Part shown: in pieces, positions 48,567 to 56,899 of the stretch | Position numbering within the stretch: position 1 is the first letter of the stretch | Layout of the letters: the number at the start of each line of letters is the position of its first letter | DNA from: Streptomyces caelestis | Lineage (GTDB): Bacteria; Actinomycetota; Actinomycetes; Streptomycetales; Streptomycetaceae | Length of the DNA: 64,000 bases | Reading direction: 5' to 3' | Assembly: GCF_001279005.1 (NCBI RefSeq) | Contig: NZ_LGCN01000276.1 | Span: 1 to 64,000, forward strand | Made by a program: the position numbers and the translations under genes | Notes under the pieces: model-generated | What the model saw: the letters and a program-made list of their open reading frames with translations, nothing else | Database searches by the model: none | What the model was told of the DNA's origin: nothing

Positions 48567-48598
48567 CCGGGTCCTGTCGCCCGGGCGACAGGACCCGG
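48567..48598. terminator. Perfect 32-bp palindrome, likely terminator of the acyl-CoA dehydrogenase gene
   Basis: Two 16-base arms (CCGGGTCCTGTCGCCC and its exact complement) adjoin without a gap, 42 bp past the leftward acyl-CoA dehydrogenase stop. It would form a stable hairpin in either direction. The remaining part of 48323-48640 holds no gene. Confidence 0.65.
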
Positions 48599-48640
48599 AG
48601 TGGACCCGGCTCGCCGCACCCTGGCGAGGGCTCGACCGGC

Positions 48641-49813
48641 TCAGCGGGTCTCCGGGCCCACGAGATGGCGGGCGATGACCATGCGCTGGATCTGATTGGT
48701 GCCTTCGACGATCTGCAGGACCTTGGCCTCGCGCATGTAGCGCTCGGCGGGGAAGTCCGCGGTGTAGCCGTAGCCGCCGAGGATCTGCACGGCGTCGGTG
48801 GTGACCCGCATCGCCGTGTCGGTGCAGTGCAGCTTGGCCATGGCGGCCTGCTTGGCGAACGGCCGACCCGCGTCGCGCAGCCGGGCCGCCGCCAGGTACA
48901 GCGCGCGCCCCGCCTCGATCTGCGTGGCCATGTCGGCGAGCATGAAGCGCAGTCCCTGGAAGTCGGCGATCGGCTTGCCGAACTGGCGCCGCTCGGCCGC
49001 GTAGCCGAGTGCCTCGTCCAGCGCCGCCTGGGCCAGGCCGATCGCGCAGGCGGCGATGCCGAGCCGTCCGCCGTCCAGCGCCGACAGGGCGATCGCGAAG
49101 CCCTGCCCCTCCTCGCCGACCCGCCGCGCGTCGGGGACCCGGACGCCGTCGAGATGGACCTGGGCGGTCGGCGAGCCCTTCATCCCCATCTTCTTCTCCG
49201 GCACCGCGGCGCTCAGCCCCGCGGCGTCACCGGGCACCAGGAACGCGGTGACGCCGCGCGGTCCCTCCTCGCCGGTACGGGCCATGACGGTGTAGAAGTC
49301 GGCGATGCCGCCGTGGGTGATCCACGCCTTGGTGCCGTCGATCACCCAGTCGTCCCCGTCGCGCACCGCCTTGGTGCGCAGGGAGGCCGCGTCGGAGCCC
49401 GAGGCGGGCTCGGAGAGGCAGTAGGCGCCGAGCAGGCCGCCGCCGAGCATCGCGGGCAGGTGCTCGGCCTGCTGCTCCTTGGCGCCGTAGGCGGCGAGCG
49501 CGTAGGAGGCCAGGGTGTGCACGCTGACGCCGAGGCCGACGGTGAGGCGGGCCGCGGCGAGCTCTTCGAGGACCTGGAGGTAGACCTCGTACGGCTGGTC
49601 GCCGCCGCCGTACTCGGAGTCGTAGGGCAGGCCGAGCAGGCCGGACCCGGAGAGCAGGGTGAACAGTTCACGCGGGAAGCGTCCCGCGTCCTCCTCCTCG
49701 GCCGCCCGCGGGGCGACCTCGCGCTGCGCGATGTCGCGGACGAGCGAGATCAGGTCCCGGGCCTCGTCCGTGGGCAGTTGCCGGTCCACCGGCTGCGGGG
49801 CGCGGTCGGGCAT
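48641..49813 (-). CDS. Acyl-CoA dehydrogenase
   Basis: This FAD enzyme introduces the alpha-beta double bond of acyl-CoA. The 390-residue protein has the family N-, M- and C-domains: AYCLSEPASGSDAASLRTKA, WVIDGTKAWITHGGIADFY, KMGMKGSPTAQVHLDGVRV, RRQFGKPIADFQGLRFMLAD, and VQILGGYGYTADFPAERYMR with the catalytic glutamate in IVEGTNQIQR. Its type (short-chain or branched) is not certain. The ATG at 49813 follows GGAGGAGAG. A TetR regulator gene lies 312 bp upstream in the same direction. Confidence 0.95.
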   Translation of the reverse strand: MPDRAPQPVDRQLPTDEARDLISLVRDIAQREVAPRAAEEEDAGRFPRELFTLLSGSGLLGLPYDSEYGGGDQPYEVYLQVLEELAAARLTVGLGVSVHTLASYALAAYGAKEQQAEHLPAMLGGGLLGAYCLSEPASGSDAASLRTKAVRDGDDWVIDGTKAWITHGGIADFYTVMARTGEEGPRGVTAFLVPGDAAGLSAAVPEKKMGMKGSPTAQVHLDGVRVPDARRVGEEGQGFAIALSALDGGRLGIAACAIGLAQAALDEALGYAAERRQFGKPIADFQGLRFMLADMATQIEAGRALYLAAARLRDAGRPFAKQAAMAKLHCTDTAMRVTTDAVQILGGYGYTADFPAERYMREAKVLQIVEGTNQIQRMVIARHLVGPETR

Positions 49814-50125
49814 GGCGACGCTCTCCTCCCTGTTCGGGCACATCGGCGCGCGCCTTGGGTTGGGGGCGGCTCCGCCGGGGTCGTACCGGTGCCTGGCCGA
49901 TGCTCGCACTTCCGGGTCTCGGAAGCTGCTGACCAGCGGCTGTGCGCTGCGAGTATGCCCGATCGGCCGCAGCAAGTCACTAGTTAACGACCGCTCACTC
50001 CAAGAAGTTTCCGCGCACTCACCGCATACGGCGTCCAGCGGAGAGTGACGTGTGGCGCCCGTCCGGGCGGACGCGCTCCGGATACCGCGGCCGGTGGTGG
50101 GAAGGCGCGCGACGAGACGTGAACG
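49814..50125. promoter_or_regulatory. Spacer with putative TetR operator before the acyl-CoA dehydrogenase gene
   Basis: The sequence AGTTAACGACCGCTCACT (about 49982-49999) resembles the GAGCGGTCGTTAA-type operators of TetR regulators of acyl-CoA genes. It lies about 170 bp upstream of the dehydrogenase start and downstream of the TetR gene. No other gene is seen in the spacer. Confidence 0.4.
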
Positions 50126-50782
50126 TCAGGCGTCGCGGCGGGCGGGCGCCGGGGCCGGATAGGCGGGGTCCAGCTCCTCGACGGCCCGCATGGCCCCGCC
50201 GAGCGTCTTCACCAGCAGCTCGCCCATGGTCTCGCGGGACAGTTCACCGCGGTCGATCCAGGCGAGCACGGCGCCCTCCACGCTGCACACCCAGGCCAGC
50301 AGCCCCATCCGCGCCACCGGCGCGATGTCCGTACGGCCGTAGGCGCCCTCGGCGATGGTCGCGACGATGGCCTCGCGCACCCCGTCCCGGACCGCGTGCA
50401 CCTCGGTGTCGAAGCCGACGCCGCCGCTGACGATCGCGCGGTAGGCGGCCTGGTTGTGCTCGGCGTACCGCAGATAGCTGTCGACGGTGCGGTGCACCCG
50501 CTCCACGGGCGGCAGTCCGGCCCCACCGGCGGCGAAGGAGACCAGGCCGGCCACCGAGTCCTCGATGATCGCCAGGTAGTAGCCGCGCTTGGAGTGGAAG
50601 TAGTAGTAGATCAGCCCCTTGGCGACCTGCGCCTGGCGTGCGATGTCGTCCATCGAGAGCGCGTCGTACGACGTGTCGGCGAACAACTTCCGCCCGATGG
50701 CGATGAGTTCGGCGCGGCGCGCGGACGAACGCTCGGTACCGCGCGCCGGGGGGCGCACGGCGGACTGCCGGCTGATGCTCAA
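50126..50782 (-). CDS. TetR-family transcriptional regulator
   Basis: The 218-residue protein has an N-terminal TetR helix-turn-helix (RRAELIAIGRKLFADTSYDA, LSMDDIARQAQVAKGLIYYY, FHSKRGYYLAII) and a helical ligand domain. It is followed by the acyl-CoA dehydrogenase gene in the same direction, so an acyl-CoA-type ligand and control of that gene are plausible. The start is unclear: a TTG at 50782 has AGGAAG at a long distance, and a GTG 24 bp downstream is an alternative. Confidence 0.88.
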   Translation of the reverse strand: MSISRQSAVRPPARGTERSSARRAELIAIGRKLFADTSYDALSMDDIARQAQVAKGLIYYYFHSKRGYYLAIIEDSVAGLVSFAAGGAGLPPVERVHRTVDSYLRYAEHNQAAYRAIVSGGVGFDTEVHAVRDGVREAIVATIAEGAYGRTDIAPVARMGLLAWVCSVEGAVLAWIDRGELSRETMGELLVKTLGGAMRAVEELDPAYPAPAPARRDA

Positions 50783-50876
50783 TTTCGACCCAGGTCTTCC
50801 TGCGGGCGGTGGGAGGTCCCGCCGCAGTATGTCAGGTCGTCCGGAAGGTCCGGAACCGCATTTCCGTGACCTCGGG

Positions 50877-51017
50877 TTACAGCAGTCCCAGTTGGGTCAC
50901 GAACATCGCGAGGACCACGACGAGGGTCCATCCCATGGCGTGTTCGAAGATCTTCGGGCCGTCCTCCCGGGGTCCGCCGGTGCGGGCGCGGGTGACGGTG
51001 GCTGCGTTCGCGGTCAT
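50877..51017 (-). CDS. SCO1431-family small membrane protein
   Basis: This 46-residue protein is MTANAATVTRARTGGPREDG followed by a helix GWTLVVVLAMFVTQLGLL at the C terminus. It matches my recollection of the small SCO1431 family of Streptomyces membrane proteins. It has a single C-terminal hydrophobic segment. The ATG at 51017 has GTGAGAAG upstream. Function is unknown. It lies 94 bp upstream of the TetR gene on the same strand and 143 bp after the C39-like peptidase gene. Confidence 0.8.
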   Translation of the reverse strand: MTANAATVTRARTGGPREDGPKIFEHAMGWTLVVVLAMFVTQLGLL

Positions 51018-51160
51018 GGCTTCTCACTGGTCCCTGTGGTGCGGTGGACTCCCCCCGCGACTGACGTCCACCTTGCCACCGCGAACGGCTTTCGCGGCCG
51101 AGAGGTCGGTCACACACGACGGCGGGCCCCGGTCGCCCGGGGCTCGTCGGCCGGGCCGGC

Positions 51161-52549
51161 TCAGCGCACGCCCACCGCCGCGAGCGCCTTGCGCTGCAGC
51201 GGGGTCGGCCGGGCCGGGAAGTAGAGGTAGCAGACCCCTCCGGTGCCGGACGCCACCTTCCCGGAGGCGTTGTACCGCTTGGTCCGCAGCCAGATGTTCT
51301 CCCACTCGCGCCGCCGGTAGACACGGCGCACGGCGTCGTTGTCGTCCGAGGCGGGGTCGTTGGCGATCACGTCGCCGTCGGCGGTGAAGCCGATCACCGT
51401 CATCAAGTGCCCGGAGGTGCCGTACCCCGCCCCGGTCAGCTCCTCCTCCAGGAACGACTGCGACGTGATGGCCGGGATGCCCGCGGCGACCAGCGTCTCC
51501 AGGTCGGTGAGGGAGCCGAGGCGGGTGACCACGCCCTGGATGCCCTCGAAGGTGGCCGCGTAGGCGGCGTTGAAGGGCCAGTTGCCGCAGCCTTCGTACT
51601 GGTGGTCGAACGTGTGGCGGGCCGCGTGACAGACCTGCGGGTCGGCGTAGGACGGGTCGACCCAGGACAGCTGTTCCTCGGTGAGCCGCCCGCCCCAGTA
51701 CTCGATGACCATCTGCGAGGAGGTGGGGCTGCACCAGGCCTCGCCACCGTTGTCGTACTCCGGGTACCGGCCCTTGTGGATCTCCTGCGAGTAGCGCGGG
51801 ACGATCAGCTCCTCGGCGAGGCCGGGCTTCGAGGCGGGGACGGTGAACCGGTCGGGGACGTCGGATCCCATCGCACCGAGCCGCCACACGGTCGGGGTGA
51901 GCCGGGTGCCGGGGCGGCGGTAGAGGGTCAGTCGCAGCCGGTACGAGACGACGCGCAGGCCCGAGGCCGCGTCGTCCACGGAGAGGGTGTCCGTCCAGAC
52001 GGTGCTCTTCCCGTCGCTCTGGTCGTCCACCGAGGTGCGCCGGATGTCCTGGTCGCCGGCGGCCCAGCACCCCATGACGTACCAGGGGGTGTCCGTACCG
52101 TCGGAGTACGTGCCCTTCAGCTCGATCCGGAGCCAGGTGCCCTCGGGGGTGTGCGCGTTCCAGGAGGCGATCGCCTCCGTCGCCGGAACCCTGGGACGGT
52201 GCACGGGCGAGGTCCAGGTCGCGTACTCCCAGGCGGCCGTACGGCCGGTGTGCGGATCGGTGTGGTCCGTGATGCCGACGGGCCTCGCGATCGCGAGGCC
52301 GGGGCGGGCGCCGGCGACGGCGCGGGTCCCGTCGGCGGTGCCGGCGAGCCAGTCGGTGTACGAGACCCAGGCCCGGTTGTCGACGGGGCGGGCGGCGGTC
52401 CGGCCGGGGCCGGCGATGTCGGTGGCACGTCCGGTCGGGACGCCGGCCGTCGGGGCGCCGGCGGACGCCGGGCCCGCGCTCCCGGCGACGGCGGCGACGA
52501 CCGCCGCGGCCAGGAGGGATCTGCGGGAGGGCAGTTCGGCTCTGCTCAT
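51161..52549 (-). CDS. Secreted C39-like cysteine peptidase family protein (Tat substrate)
   Basis: The 462-residue protein begins with a twin-arginine signal (SRRSLLAAAVVAAVAG, Ala-rich, cleavage near ASA at residue 30). An N-terminal beta-rich region is followed by a Peptidase_C39_2 domain. The domain has Cys273 in GGEAWCSPTSSQMVIEYWGG, His381 in SGHLMTVIGF and the aspartate of VIANDPAS, a full papain-like triad. It ends in WLRTKRYNASGKVASG. Substrate unknown; extracellular action is expected. ATG 52549 is preferred over a frame extending to 52750 because of the signal peptide. Confidence 0.87.
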   Translation of the reverse strand: MSRAELPSRRSLLAAAVVAAVAGSAGPASAGAPTAGVPTGRATDIAGPGRTAARPVDNRAWVSYTDWLAGTADGTRAVAGARPGLAIARPVGITDHTDPHTGRTAAWEYATWTSPVHRPRVPATEAIASWNAHTPEGTWLRIELKGTYSDGTDTPWYVMGCWAAGDQDIRRTSVDDQSDGKSTVWTDTLSVDDAASGLRVVSYRLRLTLYRRPGTRLTPTVWRLGAMGSDVPDRFTVPASKPGLAEELIVPRYSQEIHKGRYPEYDNGGEAWCSPTSSQMVIEYWGGRLTEEQLSWVDPSYADPQVCHAARHTFDHQYEGCGNWPFNAAYAATFEGIQGVVTRLGSLTDLETLVAAGIPAITSQSFLEEELTGAGYGTSGHLMTVIGFTADGDVIANDPASDDNDAVRRVYRRREWENIWLRTKRYNASGKVASGTGGVCYLYFPARPTPLQRKALAAVGVR

Positions 52550-52846
52550 GGGTGGAGGACCCCCAGGTGTCGGAGTCGGGACAGGACCGCAGCACGGTCG
52601 GCCGGACGGTGCGCGTCCGCCGGACGGAGCGGGGCGTGCGCCAACTATGAACGCAGTCGGGCGGATCCTGCCAGCACCCCGGCCGCGCCACGCCCGACCG
52701 ACATGGGACTCGCCCCATGGCGGGGCCTGCGGTGGGTCCGTCCGGCCCAAAGCCCGGGAGCTCGTTCACCGGGCGTCCGGGGGGCTCGTCCGTCGAGGGG
52801 TCTAGAGTGCTCCGGTAGGCCCCTCCCCCTCTCCCAGGAACCAGCC
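52550..52846. other. Divergent spacer between peptidase and kinase genes
   Basis: This 297-bp spacer should contain both promoters. TAGAGT at 52803-52808 could be a -10 for the rightward kinase gene, but I see no matching -35. No ORF with coding character is present. Confidence 0.4.
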
Positions 52847-53467
52847 ATTCACGATCTCGCCTCCCGCATCCGTCGGCTCGCCCCCTCGTGCGGCCCGGTC
52901 CGGCTCGTCGGTGTCGACGGGCACGCCGGCTCGGGGAAGTCGACGTTCGCCGTACGTCTGGCCGGGGCGTTGGACGGCGCCCCGGTGCTGCGGCTCGACG
53001 ACATCGCCGACCACACCGAACTGTTCGACTGGACCGGACGGCTGCTGAGCCAGGTGATCGAACCGCTCGGCCGCGGCGAGACCGCGCACTACTCCCCCTA
53101 CGACTGGCGGTCCCGCCGCTTCGGGCCGCCCCGCCCGCTGCCGCCCGCCCCCGTGATCGTCGTGGAGGGCGTCGGCGCGGGACGCCGCGCCCTGCGTCCG
53201 TATCTGGCGCTGTTGCTGTGGATGGACCTCCCCCGGGAGGAGTCCTGGTCGCGGGGCCGGGCCCGCGACGGGGCGGAGCAGCGGGAGTTCTGGGACGGCT
53301 GGGTGCGCGCGGAGCGCGAGCACTTCGCCGACGACCCCTCACGCCCCTTCGCCGGACTGCTGGTGCGGCAGCGCCCGAAGGGATACGAGCTGTTTCCCGG
53401 GCCTTCCACGACGGCTGATTCAACCTCTTCGCTCACACACGGTGACGATCCGCCCGCAGTGTGGTGA
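52847..53467 (+). CDS. Small P-loop kinase, uridine kinase-like
   Basis: The 206-residue protein has Walker A VDGHAGSGKST (Lys31), a LDDI segment after strand 2, an APVIVVEGVGAGRRALRPYL Walker B-like region and an arginine-rich LID (REESWSRGRARDG). This is the plan of uridine kinase/phosphoribulokinase-like enzymes. The substrate is unknown. No ATG, GTG or TTG gives a reasonable start in frame. ATT at 52847 has AGGA seven bases upstream and begins the conserved region (IHDLASRIRRLA), so I take it as the probable initiation codon. A shorter protein starting later would lose the P-loop. Confidence 0.75.
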   Translation: MHDLASRIRRLAPSCGPVRLVGVDGHAGSGKSTFAVRLAGALDGAPVLRLDDIADHTELFDWTGRLLSQVIEPLGRGETAHYSPYDWRSRRFGPPRPLPPAPVIVVEGVGAGRRALRPYLALLLWMDLPREESWSRGRARDGAEQREFWDGWVRAEREHFADDPSRPFAGLLVRQRPKGYELFPGPSTTADSTSSLTHGDDPPAVW

Positions 53468-53516
53468 ACCTGTGAAGAGCGGTCCCGGACAAGTCGCCGG
53501 AGTACCCCAACTCGGC

Positions 53517-53546
53517 TTGACCGGGGCCGCGTACAGGTCTTACGTT
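53517..53546 (+). promoter_or_regulatory. Strong vegetative-type promoter
   Basis: TTGACC (53517-53522), an 18-bp spacer and TACGTT (53541-53546) form a good housekeeping promoter in the 427-bp spacer before the AAA ATPase gene. Transcription should begin near 53551-53553. Confidence 0.7.
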
Positions 53547-53550
53547 CTCA

Positions 53551-53607
53551 ATGTGCGGCCCTTCGGAGCCGTCGGCAGACGCGAAGCCCCCGGTTGTTCC
53601 CCCGTGA
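53551..53607 (+). CDS. 18-codon ORF, probably leaderless, within a terminated leader
   Basis: An ATG at 53551, four bases after the promoter -10 box, opens a frame MCGPSEPSADAKPPVVPP ending in TGA at 53605-53607. With so short a distance, translation would be leaderless, which is common in actinobacteria. The frame runs through the left arm and loop of a terminator hairpin and stops at the first base of the right arm. This geometry resembles a leader-peptide attenuator. No Cys, Pro or other codon run fully explains it, although seven of 18 codons are Pro or Cys. It could instead be a chance frame within a small RNA. Confidence 0.4.
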   Translation: MCGPSEPSADAKPPVVPP

Positions 53608-53618
53608 CCGGGGGCTTC
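53583..53618 (+). terminator. Terminator 30 nt downstream of a promoter (attenuator or sRNA end)
   Basis: A perfect 12-bp stem (GAAGCCCCCGGT, 53583-53594, with 53607-53618) and a 12-base loop are followed by GTTCTGCCC. It should stop most transcription from the promoter at 53517, giving a transcript of about 70 nt, unless read-through to the AAA gene at 53895 is regulated. Confidence 0.75.
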
Positions 53619-53894
53619 GTTCTGCCCTCTTCACACTTTCGAACGCTCAGTGGCATATGACGATCACCCTGGGTCACCATGCGCGGTCCGCGCTCCCCTT
53701 CCCCCTCGCCCTTCGGCGCGTACGGCACCCTGCGGACGTGACGCCGCCGCAGGTACGATGCCCTCGGTGCGACCTAGGGACACTGCTTGGCGCACCTTGC
53801 AACTCCGGTCCGCGGCACAGCGGTTCGACCAACGGGAGCCGACGGGCGAGGGTCGGCCGGCACACCGACGGGGGCACGGCCTGTGGGGGACGTG

Positions 53895-55766
53895 ATGGAC
53901 TTCGGCGCACAGGGCCCGCAGGCCCCGGCCGACCTCGCCTGGCTGCGAGGCGTGGACGCCTACACGATGGGCGCCTATCCGCAGGCGGAGGAGGAGTTCC
54001 GGGCCGCGGTGCGGATCGACCCGGGGATGGCCGACGGCTGGCTGGGACTGCACGCGCTGCGCGTCGACACGACGACCGCGCTGCTCAGGATGTTCCGGCA
54101 CCGGGAACGCTTCGGCGAGCAGCGCACCCGGCACCGCCGCACCCTCAACTCCTGGTACTGGCTGGGCTGGTGGGTGCAGCCGGTGCTGGAGAGCCCCCGC
54201 GACCTGCTGCTGGCGCACGCCTCCCACTGGCTGGACGGGCGCCACGTCCCCGAGCTGGACCGGGCGCTCGCCGGACTGCCCCCGGTGGACACCGATCCGC
54301 AGGTCCGTTTCCTGCACGCCTGCCGCGCCTACCTGGTCAAGGACTGGGAACAGTTGGTACGGCACACGGACTCCCTCGTGGAGGACCCGGTGCTGGGCAT
54401 CGAGGCCGGCCTGTTCGGCGGCATGGCGCGGGTGCGCCTGGAGATGTACGGGCAGGCCGAACCGCTGCTGTCGGCGGCGCTGATGCGGTGCCGCAGCGAA
54501 CAGCCGCAGCGCAAGGAGCTGCGCTACTGGCTGGCCCGCGCCCACGAGGGGACCGGCCGCAGCGCCGCGGCGCTCCCCCTGTACCGGGCCGTGCACCGGG
54601 TCGATCCGGCCTTCATGGATACCTCCGCCCGGCTCGCCGCGATCTCCGAGGGCGACGGGTACGACGGGTACGACGACTCCGCCGATCTCGCCGCGATCAC
54701 GCTCGCCGGGGCCGGGCAGGACGTCGTGGACGGCCCCGACGTGTTCGATCCCCTGTTCGGCACCGAGGGGCGTGACCTGCGACTGTCCGCACCCGAGCCC
54801 GTGCCGGGTCCCCTGCCCCCGGTCACCGCTCCGGGCGTGCGGGAGCGGACGGGCGCCGGGACGTCATCGCCGCCCACCGGGCCCACGGACCCCGCGTTAC
54901 TGGAGGAGGCGCTGGCCGAGCTGGAGCGCATGGTGGGCCTGGATCCGGTGAAACGACAGGTCAAGGCGTTGTCGGCGCAGCTGAACATGGCGCGGCTGCG
55001 GGCCGGGCAGGGGCTTCCGGTGCAGCCGCCGAAACGCCACTTCGTCTTCTCCGGTCCCTCCGGAACCGGCAAGACCACGGTGGCCCGCATCCTCGGCCGC
55101 GTCTTCTACGCCCTCGGGCTGCTCGGTGGTGACCATCTGGTGGAGGCCCAGCGGGCGGATCTGGTCGGCGAGTACCTGGGGCAGACCGCGGTGAAGGCCA
55201 ACGAGCTGATCGACTCCGCGCTGGGCGGGGTGCTGTTCGTGGACGAGGCGTACGCGCTGTCCAACTCCGGGTACGGCAAGGGTGACGCGTACGGGGACGA
55301 GGCGCTTCAGGTGCTGTTGAAACGGGCGGAGGACAACCGGGATCATCTGGTGGTGATCCTCGCCGGGTACCCGGAGGGGATGGATCGGCTGCTGGCCGCG
55401 AATCCGGGGCTGTCGTCGCGGTTCACCACACGGGTGGACTTTCCCTCGTACCGGCCGCTGGAGCTGACCTCGATCGGTGAGGTGCTGGCCGGTGAGAACG
55501 GCGACGTGTGGGACGAGGAGGCGTTGGAGGAGCTGCGGTCGATCGCCGGGCACGTGGTGGAGCAGGGGTGGATCGACGAGCTGGGGAACGGGCGGTTCCT
55601 GCGGACGCTGTACGAGAAGAGCTGTGCGTATCGGGATCTGCGGCTGTCCGTGTATCCGGGGGCGTTGACCCGGGACGATCTGGCCACGTTGCGGTTGCCG
55701 GATTTGATGCAGGCGTACGGGGAGGTGCTGTCGGGGAGAGGGCCGGCGGGCCCACCGGGGCTGTGA
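53895..55766 (+). CDS. CbxX/CfqX-type AAA ATPase, EccA-like with TPR N-terminus
   Basis: The 623-residue cytoplasmic protein has an N-terminal helical TPR-like region (about residues 1-250: AYTMGAYPQAEEEFRAAVRI, then repeated helices), a low-complexity Pro/Gly linker, and a C-terminal AAA+ domain. The AAA+ domain has Walker A GPSGTGKTT (near residue 390), Walker B GVLFVDEAYAL and sensor-type VVILAGYPEGMDRLL. This is the architecture of EccA of type VII secretion and of CbbX. No other esx/ecc genes or Rubisco genes are nearby, so its partner is unknown. ATG 53895 follows GGGGGA; a GTG three bases earlier is possible. Confidence 0.88.
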   Translation: MDFGAQGPQAPADLAWLRGVDAYTMGAYPQAEEEFRAAVRIDPGMADGWLGLHALRVDTTTALLRMFRHRERFGEQRTRHRRTLNSWYWLGWWVQPVLESPRDLLLAHASHWLDGRHVPELDRALAGLPPVDTDPQVRFLHACRAYLVKDWEQLVRHTDSLVEDPVLGIEAGLFGGMARVRLEMYGQAEPLLSAALMRCRSEQPQRKELRYWLARAHEGTGRSAAALPLYRAVHRVDPAFMDTSARLAAISEGDGYDGYDDSADLAAITLAGAGQDVVDGPDVFDPLFGTEGRDLRLSAPEPVPGPLPPVTAPGVRERTGAGTSSPPTGPTDPALLEEALAELERMVGLDPVKRQVKALSAQLNMARLRAGQGLPVQPPKRHFVFSGPSGTGKTTVARILGRVFYALGLLGGDHLVEAQRADLVGEYLGQTAVKANELIDSALGGVLFVDEAYALSNSGYGKGDAYGDEALQVLLKRAEDNRDHLVVILAGYPEGMDRLLAANPGLSSRFTTRVDFPSYRPLELTSIGEVLAGENGDVWDEEALEELRSIAGHVVEQGWIDELGNGRFLRTLYEKSCAYRDLRLSVYPGALTRDDLATLRLPDLMQAYGEVLSGRGPAGPPGL

Positions 55767-55825
55767 TGCCCCGGCGGGCGCGCTGACGGGGGGCTTCGCT
55801 CGCCCCGCCGCGGGGGTGCCCGCGG

Positions 55826-56899
55826 CTACGCCAGGGCTTCCTCCTGCTCCTCGCTCGGTCTCGGGTGGGTCAGGGTCACCTCTCGGTGGGCCGGGTCACG
55901 GACCTCGCCCACCAGGAGTTCCAGTACGTCCTCCAGGGCGACCAGGCCCAGTATCCTGCCGGAGGCGTCGGAGACCTGGGCCAGATGGGTCGCGGCGCGG
56001 CGCATCACCGTGAGGGCGTCGTCCAGGGGGAGTTCGGGCCGGAGGGTCGTCATCGGACGCCAGAGGTGCTGCGGGACGGCCCGGTCGGAGTCCTCCAGGT
56101 CCAGTACGTCCTTGACGTGCAGGTAGCCCATGAAGGCGCCGCTGTCCGCGGCCACCGGGAACCGGGAGTACCCGGTGCGGGCGGTGAGCTCCACGATCTG
56201 CCCCGGGGTGACCGCGGGCGTGACCGTCACCAGCAACTCGTGGTCCAGCAGGACGTCCGTCACCGGGCGGGAGCCCAGTTCGAGCGCGTCCTCCAGGCGC
56301 TCGGCCTCCTCGGGGTCGAGGAGACCCGCCTGGCCGGAGTCCTCCACCAGCCGGTTGAGCTGTTCGCTGGTGAAGACGGCCTCCACCTCGTCCTTCGGTT
56401 CGACGCGGAACAGCCGCAGGACGGCCTGGGCGCAGGCGCCGAGCGCGATCGTGACCGGCTTGCACAGGCGGGCGAACCAGACCAGGCCGGGACTCAGCCA
56501 CAGCGCGGCCTTCTCGGGGGCCGCCATCGCCAGGTTCTTCGGGACCATCTCGCCGATGACGAGGTGGAAGAAGACCACCGCGGCGAGCGCGATGACGTAG
56601 CCGAGCGGGTGGATCACGCCGTGCGGCAGGCGCATCCACTCGAAGACCGGCTCCAGCAGACGGGCGACCGTCGGTTCGGCGACCGCGCCCAGGGTCAGCG
56701 AGCAGACGGTGATGCCGAACTGGGCCGCCGCCATCATCTGCGGCAGATGCTCCAGGCCGTACAGCACCCGGCGGGCGCGGGCCGTGCCGAGCGGTTCGAT
56801 CTGGCTGCGGCGGACCGAGACCAGGGCGAACTCGGCGCCGACGAAGAAGCCGTTGGCGAGCACGAGCAGCGCGGCGAAGAGGAGTTGCAGCACGCTCAT
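55826..56899 (-). CDS. CNNM/CorC-family membrane protein with CBS pair (second copy)
   Basis: The 357-residue membrane protein has a DUF21 (CNNM) domain with about four hydrophobic segments (LLFAALLVLANGFFVGAEFA, AAAQFGITVCSLTLGAVAEP, VIGEMVPKNLAMAAPEKAAL) followed by a CBS domain pair (RPVTDVLLDHELLVTVTPAV, SGRILGLVALEDVLELLVGE). The C-terminal CorC_HlyC domain is missing relative to its upstream partner. Family members are linked to magnesium or cation efflux. Its ATG overlaps the stop of the partner gene (56896-56899), so the two are coupled and may form a heteromer. Confidence 0.9.
   Translation of the reverse strand: MSVLQLLFAALLVLANGFFVGAEFALVSVRRSQIEPLGTARARRVLYGLEHLPQMMAAAQFGITVCSLTLGAVAEPTVARLLEPVFEWMRLPHGVIHPLGYVIALAAVVFFHLVIGEMVPKNLAMAAPEKAALWLSPGLVWFARLCKPVTIALGACAQAVLRLFRVEPKDEVEAVFTSEQLNRLVEDSGQAGLLDPEEAERLEDALELGSRPVTDVLLDHELLVTVTPAVTPGQIVELTARTGYSRFPVAADSGAFMGYLHVKDVLDLEDSDRAVPQHLWRPMTTLRPELPLDDALTVMRRAATHLAQVSDASGRILGLVALEDVLELLVGEVRDPAHREVTLTHPRPSEEQEEALA

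Noticed and set aside
53442..53660. 72-codon frame crossing the promoter and terminator before the AAA gene
   Set aside because: It runs through a promoter and a terminator hairpin and overlaps the kinase stop; no ribosome site.
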